From Elusimicrobiota bacterium (GTDB lineage: Bacteria; Elusimicrobiota; Elusimicrobia; UBA1565), in the NCBI GenBank assembly GCA_041660925.1, contig JBAZVI010000006.1:62001-126000 (forward strand): a stretch of DNA of 64,000 bases. Direction: 5' to 3'. Below the pieces are notes generated by a model, which was not told the DNA's origin, made no database searches, and worked only from the letters and a program-made list of their open reading frames with translations. A program made the translations under genes and the position numbers. Of this stretch, positions 31,847 to 40,800 are shown piece after piece; the stretch's first letter is position 1, and each line of letters opens with the position of its first letter.

Positions 31847-33331
31847 CTACTTCCGCGCCTTGCCGAAGACGATGCGGCGGCCTTCCTCGACGAGAGCGTC
31901 GAGCGAGCGCTTATCGAAGGCCTCGGCGTAGAGGCGCACGACCGGCTCCGTCCCGGAGAGACGCATCCCGAGCCAGCGTCCGTCCTTGAGGACGAACTTG
32001 AACCCGTCGGTCTCGTCGATCCGCCAGACGGAGGCTCCGCCGATGACCGTCGGCGGCTTGAGCTTGAGCCGGTCGTTGAGGTCCTTGGCGAAGGCGAGGC
32101 TCTCGAGGTGGAAGTTGTGGCGCACGTTGAAGAACGACCCGTGCTTCTTATGCAGCGCATCCAGGATCTTCACGAGCGGCTTGCCCTCGCAGGCGACGAG
32201 CTCGGCCATGAGCAGACAGGCGAGCGGGCCGTCCTTCTCCGGCACATGGCCGATCATGGAGAGGCCGCCGGACTCCTCGCCGCCGAGCAGGAAGCCCCCG
32301 CCGCGCAGGAGGTCCCCGATGTACTTGAAGCCGACGGGCGTCTCCCGCACGCGCATGCCGTGGAACTTCGCGACGGCGTCGACGAAGTGAGAGGTCATGA
32401 GGCTGCGCGCGACGTTGCCCTTCATGCCCCGGTGCTCGATGAGGTGATAGAGCGCGAGCGCGAGCACGTCGTTGGGGGAGATCCAGACGCCTCCGGCGTC
32501 GAGGATGCCGAAGCGGTCGGCGTCGCCGTCGCAGGCGAGGCCGAGGTGGAGCTTCTTCTTCTTCACGAGCTCGACGAGCGGGCCGAGGATCTCCGGCGAA
32601 GGCTCGGAGGAATGTCCTCCGAAGAGCACGTCGCGGTCCTCGTGGAGGGCCGAGACCTCCACGCCGCACTCCTCGAGGAAGGGCCGCAGGTAGTTGCGCC
32701 CCGCGCCGTTGAGCGCGTCCACGCCGACCCGCAGGCGCGCCGCCTTCAGCCGCTTGAGGTCGAACATCCCGCGCAGCTTCTTGAAGTAGCCTTTCCGGAA
32801 GTCGGTCGGCACGATCCAGCCGTCGCGCAGCGCCTTGTCGTAGTTCATCGAGCGGATCGCGTGCTGCCCGAGCAGGGCGAGCCGGCGCTCGATGTCCTCG
32901 GTGACCGCCAGGGTGGCCGGTCCGCCCCAGTACGGGGTCCACTTGTAGCCGTTGTACTGCGCCGGGTTATGGCTGGCGGTGATGACGACCCCGCCGACCG
33001 CCTTGTGCTCGAGCACCGCCCAGGCGAGCGCGGGGGTCGGGGTGTCGGAATCCGCGAGGAAGACGCGGATGCCGGCCGCGGCGAAGACCTCGGCCGTCTC
33101 GCGGGCGAAGGTCTCCGACATGAAGCGCGTGTCGTAGCCGACGATGACGACCGGCGGCTGCGAGGTGCGTTCGGGGCCCGCGTACTGCCCGTATTCCGGG
33201 CTGATGAAGCCGAATTCGAGGTTCTCCTTCACGTGGCCGGCGATGATGTGCGTGAGACGACGCACGTTGTCGACCGTGAAGTCCTCGGCGAAGATGGCGC
33301 GCCAACCGGACGTCCCGAATTTGATGGACAT
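31847..33331 (-). CDS. Phosphoglucomutase/phosphomannomutase family protein
   Basis: A 494-residue alpha-D-phosphohexomutase that moves phosphate between C1 and C6 of glucose or mannose. Start MSIKFGTSGWRAIFAEDF; the active-site serine is in VITASHNPAQYNG, the magnesium loop is ACDGDADRFG, the sugar-binding loop is GGEESGGLS and the phosphate loop is RLSGTEPVVR. ATG 33331 follows a TGATAT box by 10 bases; the longer frame to 33367 would run through the promoter. It leads an operon with FtsB, MBL, HAD, Lgt and RluA genes, so envelope precursor supply is a likely role. Confidence 0.92.
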   Translation of the reverse strand: MSIKFGTSGWRAIFAEDFTVDNVRRLTHIIAGHVKENLEFGFISPEYGQYAGPERTSQPPVVIVGYDTRFMSETFARETAEVFAAAGIRVFLADSDTPTPALAWAVLEHKAVGGVVITASHNPAQYNGYKWTPYWGGPATLAVTEDIERRLALLGQHAIRSMNYDKALRDGWIVPTDFRKGYFKKLRGMFDLKRLKAARLRVGVDALNGAGRNYLRPFLEECGVEVSALHEDRDVLFGGHSSEPSPEILGPLVELVKKKKLHLGLACDGDADRFGILDAGGVWISPNDVLALALYHLIEHRGMKGNVARSLMTSHFVDAVAKFHGMRVRETPVGFKYIGDLLRGGGFLLGGEESGGLSMIGHVPEKDGPLACLLMAELVACEGKPLVKILDALHKKHGSFFNVRHNFHLESLAFAKDLNDRLKLKPPTVIGGASVWRIDETDGFKFVLKDGRWLGMRLSGTEPVVRLYAEAFDKRSLDALVEEGRRIVFGKARK

Positions 33332-33399
33332 GGCGCGAACGATATCAAATCGAACGGCCGCGTTCAACCCGCGCGCGCGAGTAATGTATCATGGGCGCT
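33332..33399. promoter_or_regulatory. Divergent promoter region
   Basis: Minus strand: TGATAT (33347 to 33342), 10 bases before ATG 33331. Plus strand: TATCAT (33387-33392), 7 bases before ATG 33400. Both are of the short- or no-leader type. Confidence 0.55.
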
Positions 33400-34560
33400 A
33401 TGGACGCCGCCCCGGACCTGCTGATCGCCGGCTCGAGCCCGCTCGCCGCGGCGCTCTTCCGCCGCGCCGGAGAGCTGGGCCTGAAGGCCCTCTGGCTCGA
33501 CGAGGACCCGGAGTCGGACGACTCCCCCCTCGAACTCCTGCTCTCGGGGGGACCCGAGAGCCTGCGCCGCGACCCGGCCCTCTGCGCCCTGCGGGCGAAG
33601 GCGCTCGACGGCCTCATCCGCCGCCACCCCGTCCTGCTGAGGCGCCGCGGGCTGCTCCTCCCGCTCGGACGCATCGGCGCGGAACGCGCCTGGCGCGCCT
33701 ACGACCTCCTCGCCCCCCTGCGCCGCTCCGCTCCCGGACGGGTCCTCTCGGCCGACGAGGCGCGCGCCCGACTCCCCTCGCGCTCGGAGAGCGCGGGAGG
33801 CGGGCTCCTCCGATGGGAGGAGTGGGGGCTCGCGCCCGGAACGCTCGCGCGGACCTGGGCGGAGGAAGGGACGGCGCTGGGCGGACTCCGCCTCCCCGGA
33901 GCGCGCGCGAGAGAGTTCGAGCGCGCGCGAGGAAGGATCGCGGAAGTGCGCTGGAGCTCGCCGGACGGCCGCGGCGGCGCCGCCCGCCCGTCCGTCGTCG
34001 TCAACGCCGCCGGAGCCCGGGCCCTCTCCCTGGCGGAACGCGCGCGCTGCCGCCTCTTCGGCCTCGAGGTCCGCGCCGAGCACGGACTGCTCCTGCGCGC
34101 CTCGCCGGGCGAGGACGCCGTCCTGCTCGACGAACGGGAACCCCGCCTCGTTCTGGTCCCCTGCGAGGGGGGCTCCCTGCTGGGCCCCATCGCCGGGCCG
34201 CCCCGTTCCCGCGAGGCCGACGAGGCCGCGCTGTGGACTCTGAACCGGACGCTCCCGGGGCTCGGAGAGCCCGGCCCGGGAGCCCCGGTCGAGCTCGGCC
34301 GCGCGCGCGTACGCGGGACTTTCCTGCGCGGGCATGAGGACGACGGGGCCGCGAACCTGCTGACGGCGCTCGCCGACGACCCCCTTCTCGAGTGGGCCGC
34401 CGCCGAACGCGCCGCCGCGGCGGCGCTGCGGCTGCTCGGCCGTCGCCCGCCGGCCGCGACCCCCGGGGCGCCGCTCTGGGTCCGTGCCCTGGGCGCGCTC
34501 CCCCCCTTCCCCTCGAGGGTCGCCGGGCGCCTCCTGGACCTGGCGGCGCGGAAACGGTAA
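33400..34560 (+). CDS. Degenerate GlpD-like FAD oxidoreductase
   Basis: A 386-residue protein from ATG 33400; an earlier ATG at 33391 lies inside the -10 box. The middle matches the glycerol-3-phosphate dehydrogenase family: LLPLGRIGAERAWRAYDLLA, SADEARARLP and VVVNAAGARALSLAE, with a C-terminal WTLNRTLPGL region. However, the N-terminal dinucleotide loop, LLIAGSSPLAAALFRRAGELG, lacks the canonical GxGxxG, so FAD binding is doubtful. It is strongly Ala/Arg/Leu rich. A pseudo-enzyme or highly divergent oxidoreductase are both possible. It stands alone, diverging from the phosphohexomutase operon. Confidence 0.6.
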   Translation: MDAAPDLLIAGSSPLAAALFRRAGELGLKALWLDEDPESDDSPLELLLSGGPESLRRDPALCALRAKALDGLIRRHPVLLRRRGLLLPLGRIGAERAWRAYDLLAPLRRSAPGRVLSADEARARLPSRSESAGGGLLRWEEWGLAPGTLARTWAEEGTALGGLRLPGARAREFERARGRIAEVRWSSPDGRGGAARPSVVVNAAGARALSLAERARCRLFGLEVRAEHGLLLRASPGEDAVLLDEREPRLVLVPCEGGSLLGPIAGPPRSREADEAALWTLNRTLPGLGEPGPGAPVELGRARVRGTFLRGHEDDGAANLLTALADDPLLEWAAAERAAAAALRLLGRRPPAATPGAPLWVRALGALPPFPSRVAGRLLDLAARKR

Positions 34561-34571
34561 TATCGCCAATA

Positions 34572-34611
34572 TAGGCCCTTGGTCCTATTGCGCTATGGGA
34601 CCTCTGGGCTT
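34572..34611. repeat. Covarying two-stem hairpin element, copy B
   Basis: Starts TAGGCCC and ends GGGCTT. Outer stem AGGCCC/GGGCTT, inner stem GGTCC/GGACC. Aligns without gaps with copy C at 36083. It ends where the -35 of the next gene begins. Confidence 0.55.
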
Positions 34612-34638
34612 GCGCGCGCAAGGCCCCTCCCCTATACT
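34610..34638 (+). promoter_or_regulatory. Promoter of the 465-residue exported protein gene
   Basis: TTGCGC (34610-34615), 17-base spacer, TATACT (34633-34638). The leader carries GGGAAAGG before ATG 34656. Hairpin copy B directly abuts the -35, the position of a class I or II activator site. Confidence 0.5.
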
Positions 34639-34655
34639 ATCGCGGGAAAGGCGTT

Positions 34656-36053
34656 ATGCTCCGACTCATCGCCGCCGTACTTCTCGTCCCGGCCCTCGCG
34701 GGGGCGCAGGCCGTCGCGTCCGACCCCGAAGGGACCGCCTCCGAGCCGTCCTCCACCGGCATCACGCTCGGCTCCGGACTCACGGAAAACCGCCCGGGCC
34801 TCACCGCAGTGACGACCCCGGCCGGGGCGGAGCTCAAGCTCAAGTACGGGGTGGACGCCGAGAAGGTCCTCCCCACCCCGAAGCTCGACGCCGCGCTGAC
34901 GGAGGCCCTCCCCCAGACCCCGGCCGCGGAGCCGACGGATTTCAAGGCGAAGATGATGAAGGACTCCTTCCTGCAGTCCTACCAGAAGGACGGGAACCTC
35001 GGCGCCAACGCGGCGAACTTCGCCGAGGGCGCCATGAAGATCGCCGCCGACCCGAAGGCCTACTTCGTGGACGGCAGCGGGAACAAGATCCCCCAGGACC
35101 AGGCCTTCAACCTCGCCGGCGTCGCCGGCTTCTGCAACGACACGATGTGCGTGCCCGCCAACCAGGGGCTGATGACCTCCTTCCAGCTCCTCAAGGGCGG
35201 GGACGCATCGACGCCGGACACCCCGCTGACGGGCCCCGCGGGGAAATATCCCACCTATAACGCCTGCATCGCCGCAGGGGAATGCATGGGCCCCCCCTCC
35301 CCGGAGCCCGACCCCGCGGTCTCGAAGGAATGCCCCGGCCCGGGAGGAGTGCCCTGCTCCCCGGAGCGCATCGCGGAGCTGAGCGCGCAGAAGAACTTCT
35401 GCCCCGCGCCCACCGAAGGCGGCAAGCCGCTCACCTCCCTCGGCGCGGCGTTCAACCTCGACTCCCCGGAGGTCCCGATCGCCGAGAAGGAGCAGGCGAT
35501 CAGGGAATCGCTCCAGGCGAGCGCCGCCGAGACGGAGAAGGGCACGGTCTCCCAGCCCGAGACCCCCTCCTTCGGGAACGGGACCGGCGGTGGCCGGACG
35601 GCGGAGGCCGAGGGACAGGTGAGCGCCCCCATGGGGAAGGCCATGACTCTCACGGACCCCGGAGACCAGGACCGCTATACGAAGTCGGTGCTGGCGACCG
35701 TCGAGGGCGCCGCGGCCTTCAACCCCGACGATGTGCTCCCCGAAGGAAGCCGGGTCATGGACGCCCAGAAGTTCATCGAGGCCCAGCTCGGAGGCTCCGA
35801 CACGCAGGGCCTCGCCGCGGGCGACAGCGCCATCCGCCAGGCCAGGACCCTCAAGGACGATGGGCATGTCGCCGTGAAGATCGGCGCGAGGGACGACAAC
35901 ATCGAGGGCCTCACGGAAACGGCCGGAAGAGTCACCAGCGGCAACGGCCTGTCCCCCCGCGTCGCCTGCGTGAAAGAGAAGCCGGGCATGTTGGGCTCCA
36001 CCGAAGTCTCCCCCGACAAAGACGGCACCTGCTCCCCCGTTCCCCTCAACTGA
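34656..36053 (+). CDS. Exported cysteine-containing protein of unknown function
   Basis: A 465-residue protein with a signal peptide (MLRLIAAVLLVPALAGAQA). I recognise no domain. Nine cysteines fall mostly in close pairs: FCNDTMC, NACIAAGEC, ECPGPGGVPC, then FCPAP, ACVKEK and TCSP. This spacing suggests disulfides outside the cytoplasm. Between them are Thr/Pro/Gly-rich stretches such as QPETPSFGNGTGGG. The start has GGGAAAGG 9 bases upstream and a full promoter. It shares the hairpin element and the upstream AAAGG ribosome site with the following exported protein gene, and the two may be co-regulated. Confidence 0.6.
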   Translation: MLRLIAAVLLVPALAGAQAVASDPEGTASEPSSTGITLGSGLTENRPGLTAVTTPAGAELKLKYGVDAEKVLPTPKLDAALTEALPQTPAAEPTDFKAKMMKDSFLQSYQKDGNLGANAANFAEGAMKIAADPKAYFVDGSGNKIPQDQAFNLAGVAGFCNDTMCVPANQGLMTSFQLLKGGDASTPDTPLTGPAGKYPTYNACIAAGECMGPPSPEPDPAVSKECPGPGGVPCSPERIAELSAQKNFCPAPTEGGKPLTSLGAAFNLDSPEVPIAEKEQAIRESLQASAAETEKGTVSQPETPSFGNGTGGGRTAEAEGQVSAPMGKAMTLTDPGDQDRYTKSVLATVEGAAAFNPDDVLPEGSRVMDAQKFIEAQLGGSDTQGLAAGDSAIRQARTLKDDGHVAVKIGARDDNIEGLTETAGRVTSGNGLSPRVACVKEKPGMLGSTEVSPDKDGTCSPVPLN

Positions 36054-36082
36054 GCCCGTCGTCGAACCCCCGGCGACGTTCA

Positions 36083-36122
36083 TAGGCCCCGGGTCCTATT
36101 TCCTCATAGGCCCCTAGGGCTT
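36083..36122. repeat. Covarying two-stem hairpin element, copy C
   Basis: Starts TAGGCCC and ends GGGCTT. Outer stem as in copy B; inner stem GGG plus CCTAT with ATAGG plus CCC and one bulged T. It lies 67 bases before ATG 36190. Confidence 0.55.
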
Positions 36123-36189
36123 CTCCGTCTGGGCCCTCCGACACTTTCCGCCGCCTCTCTCGCGGGCTATCCTGAGGACAGGAAAGGCA

Positions 36190-36768
36190 ATGACCACGAA
36201 ACTCCTCGCCGGACTGGCCCTCCTCGCGGTGACCTCCTTCGCCGCCGCCCAGGAGAAGCCCGCCGCCCCGGCACCCACCCGCGGGAAGTTCACCAACTGC
36301 ATGTGGCCCAACCCCTGCGGCGCCACCGGGTCCGCGCCGATCCTCCCTCCGAAGAAGGATGAGGTGAAGGCCCCTCAGGCCGTGCCGAACCTCCCCCAGC
36401 CGCTGAAGGGCCGCACCGAGCTGGGAGACCCGCTCAACCAGAAGATCGTGGAAGGCCGCATCGTGGACGAGGAGAACGGCGGGGTCGTCTCCGCCCTCCG
36501 CGGCAAGGACGGGAGCATCGTCTACCAGGGAGAGCCCCTGCGCGACGCGGTGGGCTCCACCCTCGCTCTTCCGACCTCGACGATCCCCGCCAAGGCCAAC
36601 GACGCCGTCTCCGCCCCCGCCGACAAGGACTGGAACAGCGTCGCGCTGAAGACCGTGTCGGCCGGCCAGGTCAACGGCATGCGCGCGGAACAGAAAGCCG
36701 TCAGCAAGGGCTCCTCCGAATCCCGCACCGGCGCCGCCGACCGGATGTGGGGCTCCGGCCGCAAGTAA
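36190..36768 (+). CDS. Exported protein of unknown function, 192 residues
   Basis: A signal peptide (MTTKLLAGLALLAVTSFAAAQ) is followed by a Pro/Lys-rich stretch and one cysteine pair, FTNCMWPNPCG. No known domain. A candidate promoter is TTTCCG, 17 bases, TATCCT (36168-36173), with AGGAAAGG ahead of the ATG. The NC...NPC pattern near the N-terminus and the same upstream hairpin suggest a functional link to the previous gene. The gene ends before a hairpin shared with the convergent PorV-like gene. Confidence 0.6.
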   Translation: MTTKLLAGLALLAVTSFAAAQEKPAAPAPTRGKFTNCMWPNPCGATGSAPILPPKKDEVKAPQAVPNLPQPLKGRTELGDPLNQKIVEGRIVDEENGGVVSALRGKDGSIVYQGEPLRDAVGSTLALPTSTIPAKANDAVSAPADKDWNSVALKTVSAGQVNGMRAEQKAVSKGSSESRTGAADRMWGSGRK

Positions 36769-36786
36769 CCCCTCCGACCACCCCAG

Positions 36787-36818
36787 CCCCATACGCGCGC
36801 GGTCGTATTCCTGCGGGG
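36787..36818. terminator. Nested hairpin between convergent genes
   Basis: CCCC and ATACG on the left, CGTAT and GGGG on the right, with an unpaired stretch TCCTG on one side. A bidirectional terminator is likely from position; no T-tract. Confidence 0.4.
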
Positions 36819-36859
36819 AGTCCCGTCCCCACGGAGACGCGCGCCGCCGACGGATGGGG

Positions 36860-37843
36860 CTAGAACTTGACCTGGAGGGAGTACAGGTAGGAGTCTCCGA
36901 GTTCGCCCCTCGGGACCCAGGAGAAGTCCAGCTCGAGCTGACGGTAGCCGACCCCTCCGCCCAGGGAGACCCCTCCGAAGCCGTCGGCGTCCGTGTTCGA
37001 GCTGTTGTAGCCCGCGCGCAGGGAGCCGGAGAGGTCCTCGGCGAAGCGCCGGCGGTGCTCGAGCCCGAGCGAGCCGCCGAGGCGGTGGTCGCGCGGCGAG
37101 CGCAGATCGGCGGCGATGAGCCAGGCGTCCGCGGGGCGCCAGGCCGCGCCCGCGTAGAGGGCGAAGGGCAGGGGATCCGCGGCGTTGACGAAGCGGACCT
37201 TCCCTCCGAAGTTGCGCAGGCCCGCGGAGAGCGAGAGGCGGCCGGCCCGGTAGAGCCCGCCCGCGTCCACGGCGACGGCCGAGGCCCGGTACGCGTCGAT
37301 GCGCTGCTCGATGCGCTTGAGCGTCAGCCCCCCGGAGAGCCGGGGTCCGAAGGCGTAGCCGTAGCCGAGCGCGTACGCGAAGTCGGCGGCGCCGAAGCTC
37401 CCCGTCGGCTCGTCGGTCTCGACGACCCCCCGCCGCTCGAGCCCCCCGACCGACAGGCTCGTCAGCGCCAGCGAGAGCACGCCGAACTCGCTGCGTTCGC
37501 GCTTGGACTCCGTCCACGAGAGCAGCGGGACGGCGGCCGCCGCGAACTCGTGCGCGATGCCCTGGAAACGCTGCTGATGCGAGGCGGCGACCTCGACGCG
37601 GCGCAGGCGCGCGAGGCCCGCCGGGTTGTAGTACGCCGCGTAGGCGTCCTCGCAGGCCGCGCTGTAGGCCTCGCCCATGCCCGTCGCCCGGGCGCCGGGA
37701 GCGACTTTGAGGAACTGGGCCGCGGAGGTCCCCCGGTCGGCGGGGCCTCCCAGGTCGCCGGCGCTCGCGCAGAGGGGCAGCAGCGCTCCCAGAGCCCCGA
37801 GAGCCCAGATCCGCGCGATGCGGCGAAGGGTCATCGTCCTCAT
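36860..37843 (-). CDS. PorV/PorQ-like outer-membrane barrel protein, module 1
   Basis: A 327-residue protein: signal peptide (MRTMTLRRIARIWALGALGALLPLCASA), then the family opening GTSAAQFLKVAPGARATGMGEAYSA, DAYAAYYNPAGLARL and the later YNSSNTDADGFGG. It ends in a phenylalanine-terminated strand (YSLQVKF), as outer-membrane barrels do. PorV is a FadL-like barrel that carries C-terminal-domain cargo in type IX secretion. ATG 37843 overlaps the stop of the giant gene by 4 bases (ATGA), so the two are translated in step. I infer that this barrel secretes or anchors that giant. A second such pair lies at 52445. Confidence 0.82.
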   Translation of the reverse strand: MRTMTLRRIARIWALGALGALLPLCASAGDLGGPADRGTSAAQFLKVAPGARATGMGEAYSAACEDAYAAYYNPAGLARLRRVEVAASHQQRFQGIAHEFAAAAVPLLSWTESKRERSEFGVLSLALTSLSVGGLERRGVVETDEPTGSFGAADFAYALGYGYAFGPRLSGGLTLKRIEQRIDAYRASAVAVDAGGLYRAGRLSLSAGLRNFGGKVRFVNAADPLPFALYAGAAWRPADAWLIAADLRSPRDHRLGGSLGLEHRRRFAEDLSGSLRAGYNSSNTDADGFGGVSLGGGVGYRQLELDFSWVPRGELGDSYLYSLQVKF

Positions 37844-40800
37844 TTGACCAGCGCCATCTTGAAGAACGCCGCCTTTTTGCCCACCTTGACCTGGGCGATG
37901 TAGACGCCGCTGGCGACCTCGCGCCCCGCGTCGTTGCGCCCGTCCCACGGCCGGTAATAGAACTGCCCCCCGGCGAGCGCTCCGAGCTCGATGCGCCGCA
38001 CGCGTTCGCCGGCGACGTTGAAGATGTTCACGACGCCTTCGCCTCCGGAGTCCGGCGGGACCGCGATGCGCAGCATCGTGCCGCGCACCCCCAGGAACTC
38101 GCTCTGACCGACGTTGCCGTGGATCGGCGTCACGTCCTTGCTCCCGAGGTCGAAGGGGTTGGGGAAGTTGAAGGCGGTCAGGTCCCCTCCGGAATAGGCG
38201 CTGCCGGTGATGACGGCGACCCCGCTCTCGAAGAGGACGAAGGTCGAGAAGTGGTTGATGTTGATGGTGTACGTGCGGTTGGCGGCGTCGAGGACCGGCG
38301 CGGCGCCCGTGACGTCCTGCTGCAGGACGTAGGAGTTGGCCGCCGGGTTGTACCAATAGAGGTTGAGGCTCGAGACGTTCGCCGCGCTCGAGTACTGCAC
38401 GGTCAGCTGGGCGGGGCGCGCGAGCGCCGTGCGCAGCCCCAGCGGAAGGAGGATCTCGTAGAACGCGCTCAGCGCCCGCACGCTCGGCGGCACGGCGGCC
38501 AGCGCGGCGCGCAGGCCCTCGGGATAGGCCGCGGCGCCATGAGCCGAGACCCGCGTCCCCGAGGCCCCGAGATTCGTGTCGGAACGCTGGATGGAGACCT
38601 GCACGGAGGAAGAGGAGTCGACGAAGAAGGCTCCCCGGGGCAGGCGCACGCGCGCGGGGTCGGCCTCGAGCGCGAGCGTGCCTCCGGTCGCGTTGGGGAT
38701 GTTCGCCCGGTTGTAGCCGTCGACGCCCGCGTAGAAGGTGAAGGTCGCGACCTGCAGGTAGCCGGGGTCGGAGACGCTGAGGGTCTCCGGGTCGGGCTCG
38801 GCGCTGTAGCCCCGCAGGCGGATCGTGAAGCTGGACTCGCTCACCCCGGGACGGTAGGTCACGCTGACGCGGCGCCGGTCGGCGGAGATCTCGCCGTCGA
38901 GGAAGGAGCCCGCGGCGGCGACCGTCGCGACGAGCAGGGAGAGGTCCTCGTCGACGCCCGTGCGCGAGCGCAGCGGGGAGCTCAGCATGAAGTCGATGAG
39001 GAAGTCCCCTCCCGAGCGGCGGGACTTCGCGGAGACCAGGGGCCGCGAGGGCCGCAGGACGAGGTCGAGGGAGCGCTCCGTCGTCGTGTCGCTGAAGACC
39101 ACGCTCCCCGCCTCGACGGGGACCGCGGTCTGTCCGTCGCGTCCCAGGAGGAGGATGCGATAGGGGGTGTTGCCCCGGAAGCCGCCGATGCGGTAGCCCG
39201 TGACGGCGCGCGTGTTGGGGTCCTGCGCGAGAGTCCCCGAGAGGACGTCGTCGGTCCCGGCCGTGGCGGCGAGGATGGAGACGACCTCGTCCTCGCCGAT
39301 GACGCTGCCGTCGCTCTTGAGCAGGGACCCGGAGAGCGTCGCCCCCAGCCCGAGGGTCACGGTCCCGAGGTCCAGCGAGCCCGCGGAGAGGTTGACCGTG
39401 CGCGAGAGCGTCGCGAAGCCGAGCGCGGAGAAGACGACGCGGTAGACCCCGCTCGAGAGGCCGGGGACCGCGAAGAACCCGAGGTCGTCGGTGCGGACGG
39501 AGACGTCGGCGAGCGCCCCTTCGAGCGGGATCGCGCCCTGCTTCTGCACGTAGACGGCGGCCCCGGGGGCGGTGCCGTCGCCCAGGGACGCCTTCAGGGG
39601 CAGCCCGGCCGTCCCGACGACCCGTCCCGAGAGCGAATACGGCGCCGCCTGGAGCGAGAAGTCCACCGTCCCGGTGCTGACCAGGTCGACGGCGGCGGCG
39701 ATCTTCTGCGCGTAGCCCGGCACGTAATCGCCCGGCTGTCCTTCCCCGCGCGGCGCGGCGACGACGTCGTAGAAGCGGACGGCGGGGTCCAGACCCTCGA
39801 GGGCGTAGCTGCCGTCGGAGGCCGAGGTCGTCTCCGGAGCGGCGCGCCGCGCGGTGGTCTGCCCGGGAACGCTCACCGTAGGCCGAGCGAGGACGCGGAT
39901 GTTCGGCAGCGGGGCCCCCGTCGACGCGTCGCGCACCTTCCCCGCCAGCGCGAGGGAGGAGCGCAGGCGCAGCGTGCCGGCGTCCACCGACTGACCCTCG
40001 CGCACCTCGATGCCGGAGAGGGAATCTCCGACGAGGCTGAGGGCGCCGTCCGCGGAGCCGGCCGGGGCCGCGGCCTCCACGTCATAGAGGCCGGGCAGGA
40101 CGCCGGGGATGAGGAACTGCCCGTTCGCGTCGATGGCGACGGCGCTGCAGGCCGAGCCGCCGCAGTCTTCGGACAGGGCGGGGAAATAGCCGCCGTCGAC
40201 CCAGGGGACGGCGACGGCCTGGAGGCTCAGCCCGACCGGCAGGAGCGAGCGGTTGCCGGCGCCGACGAGGACGAACTCGCGCGTCCCGTCGGCCTTGCGG
40301 AGCTCCACGGCGACCCGCCCCCGGACGCTGCCGGCGAGCACGAGGGAGACCTGGAGGTCTTCCATGTCGGCCCCCCGGACGCGGACCGCTGCGGGTCGGG
40401 CGGCGTAGCCCCTCGGCCAGCCGGTGTCCTCGGCGGCCAGGGTGTAGTCCCCGTCGCCGACGCGCTCGAAGGAGAAGGAGGCGGAGCGCTCACCGTTGAA
40501 CTGGGCGAGGATGCTGCGCGCCGTCCGTCCCGCGGAGTCGAGGAGGCGCACCGTGACCGGGCGGCCGGGCGCCACGGAGTAGGGGAGCGTGACGAGTCCG
40601 GAGACACGCGAGCCGACCCCGACCGGGACCTGGACGCTGGTCGGCCCCTTCACCTCGACGGTCCTGGAGGCGTCGGCGAGCTCCTCGCCGTCGTCCGCGC
40701 GGCCGTCGAGCTCGCGCGGGGTGCGCAGGAGATAGCTCCCGGCCGGGACGCCGTCGAAGCGGAAGGAGCCGTCGGCCCCCACCGCGGCGGCGTAGGCCAA

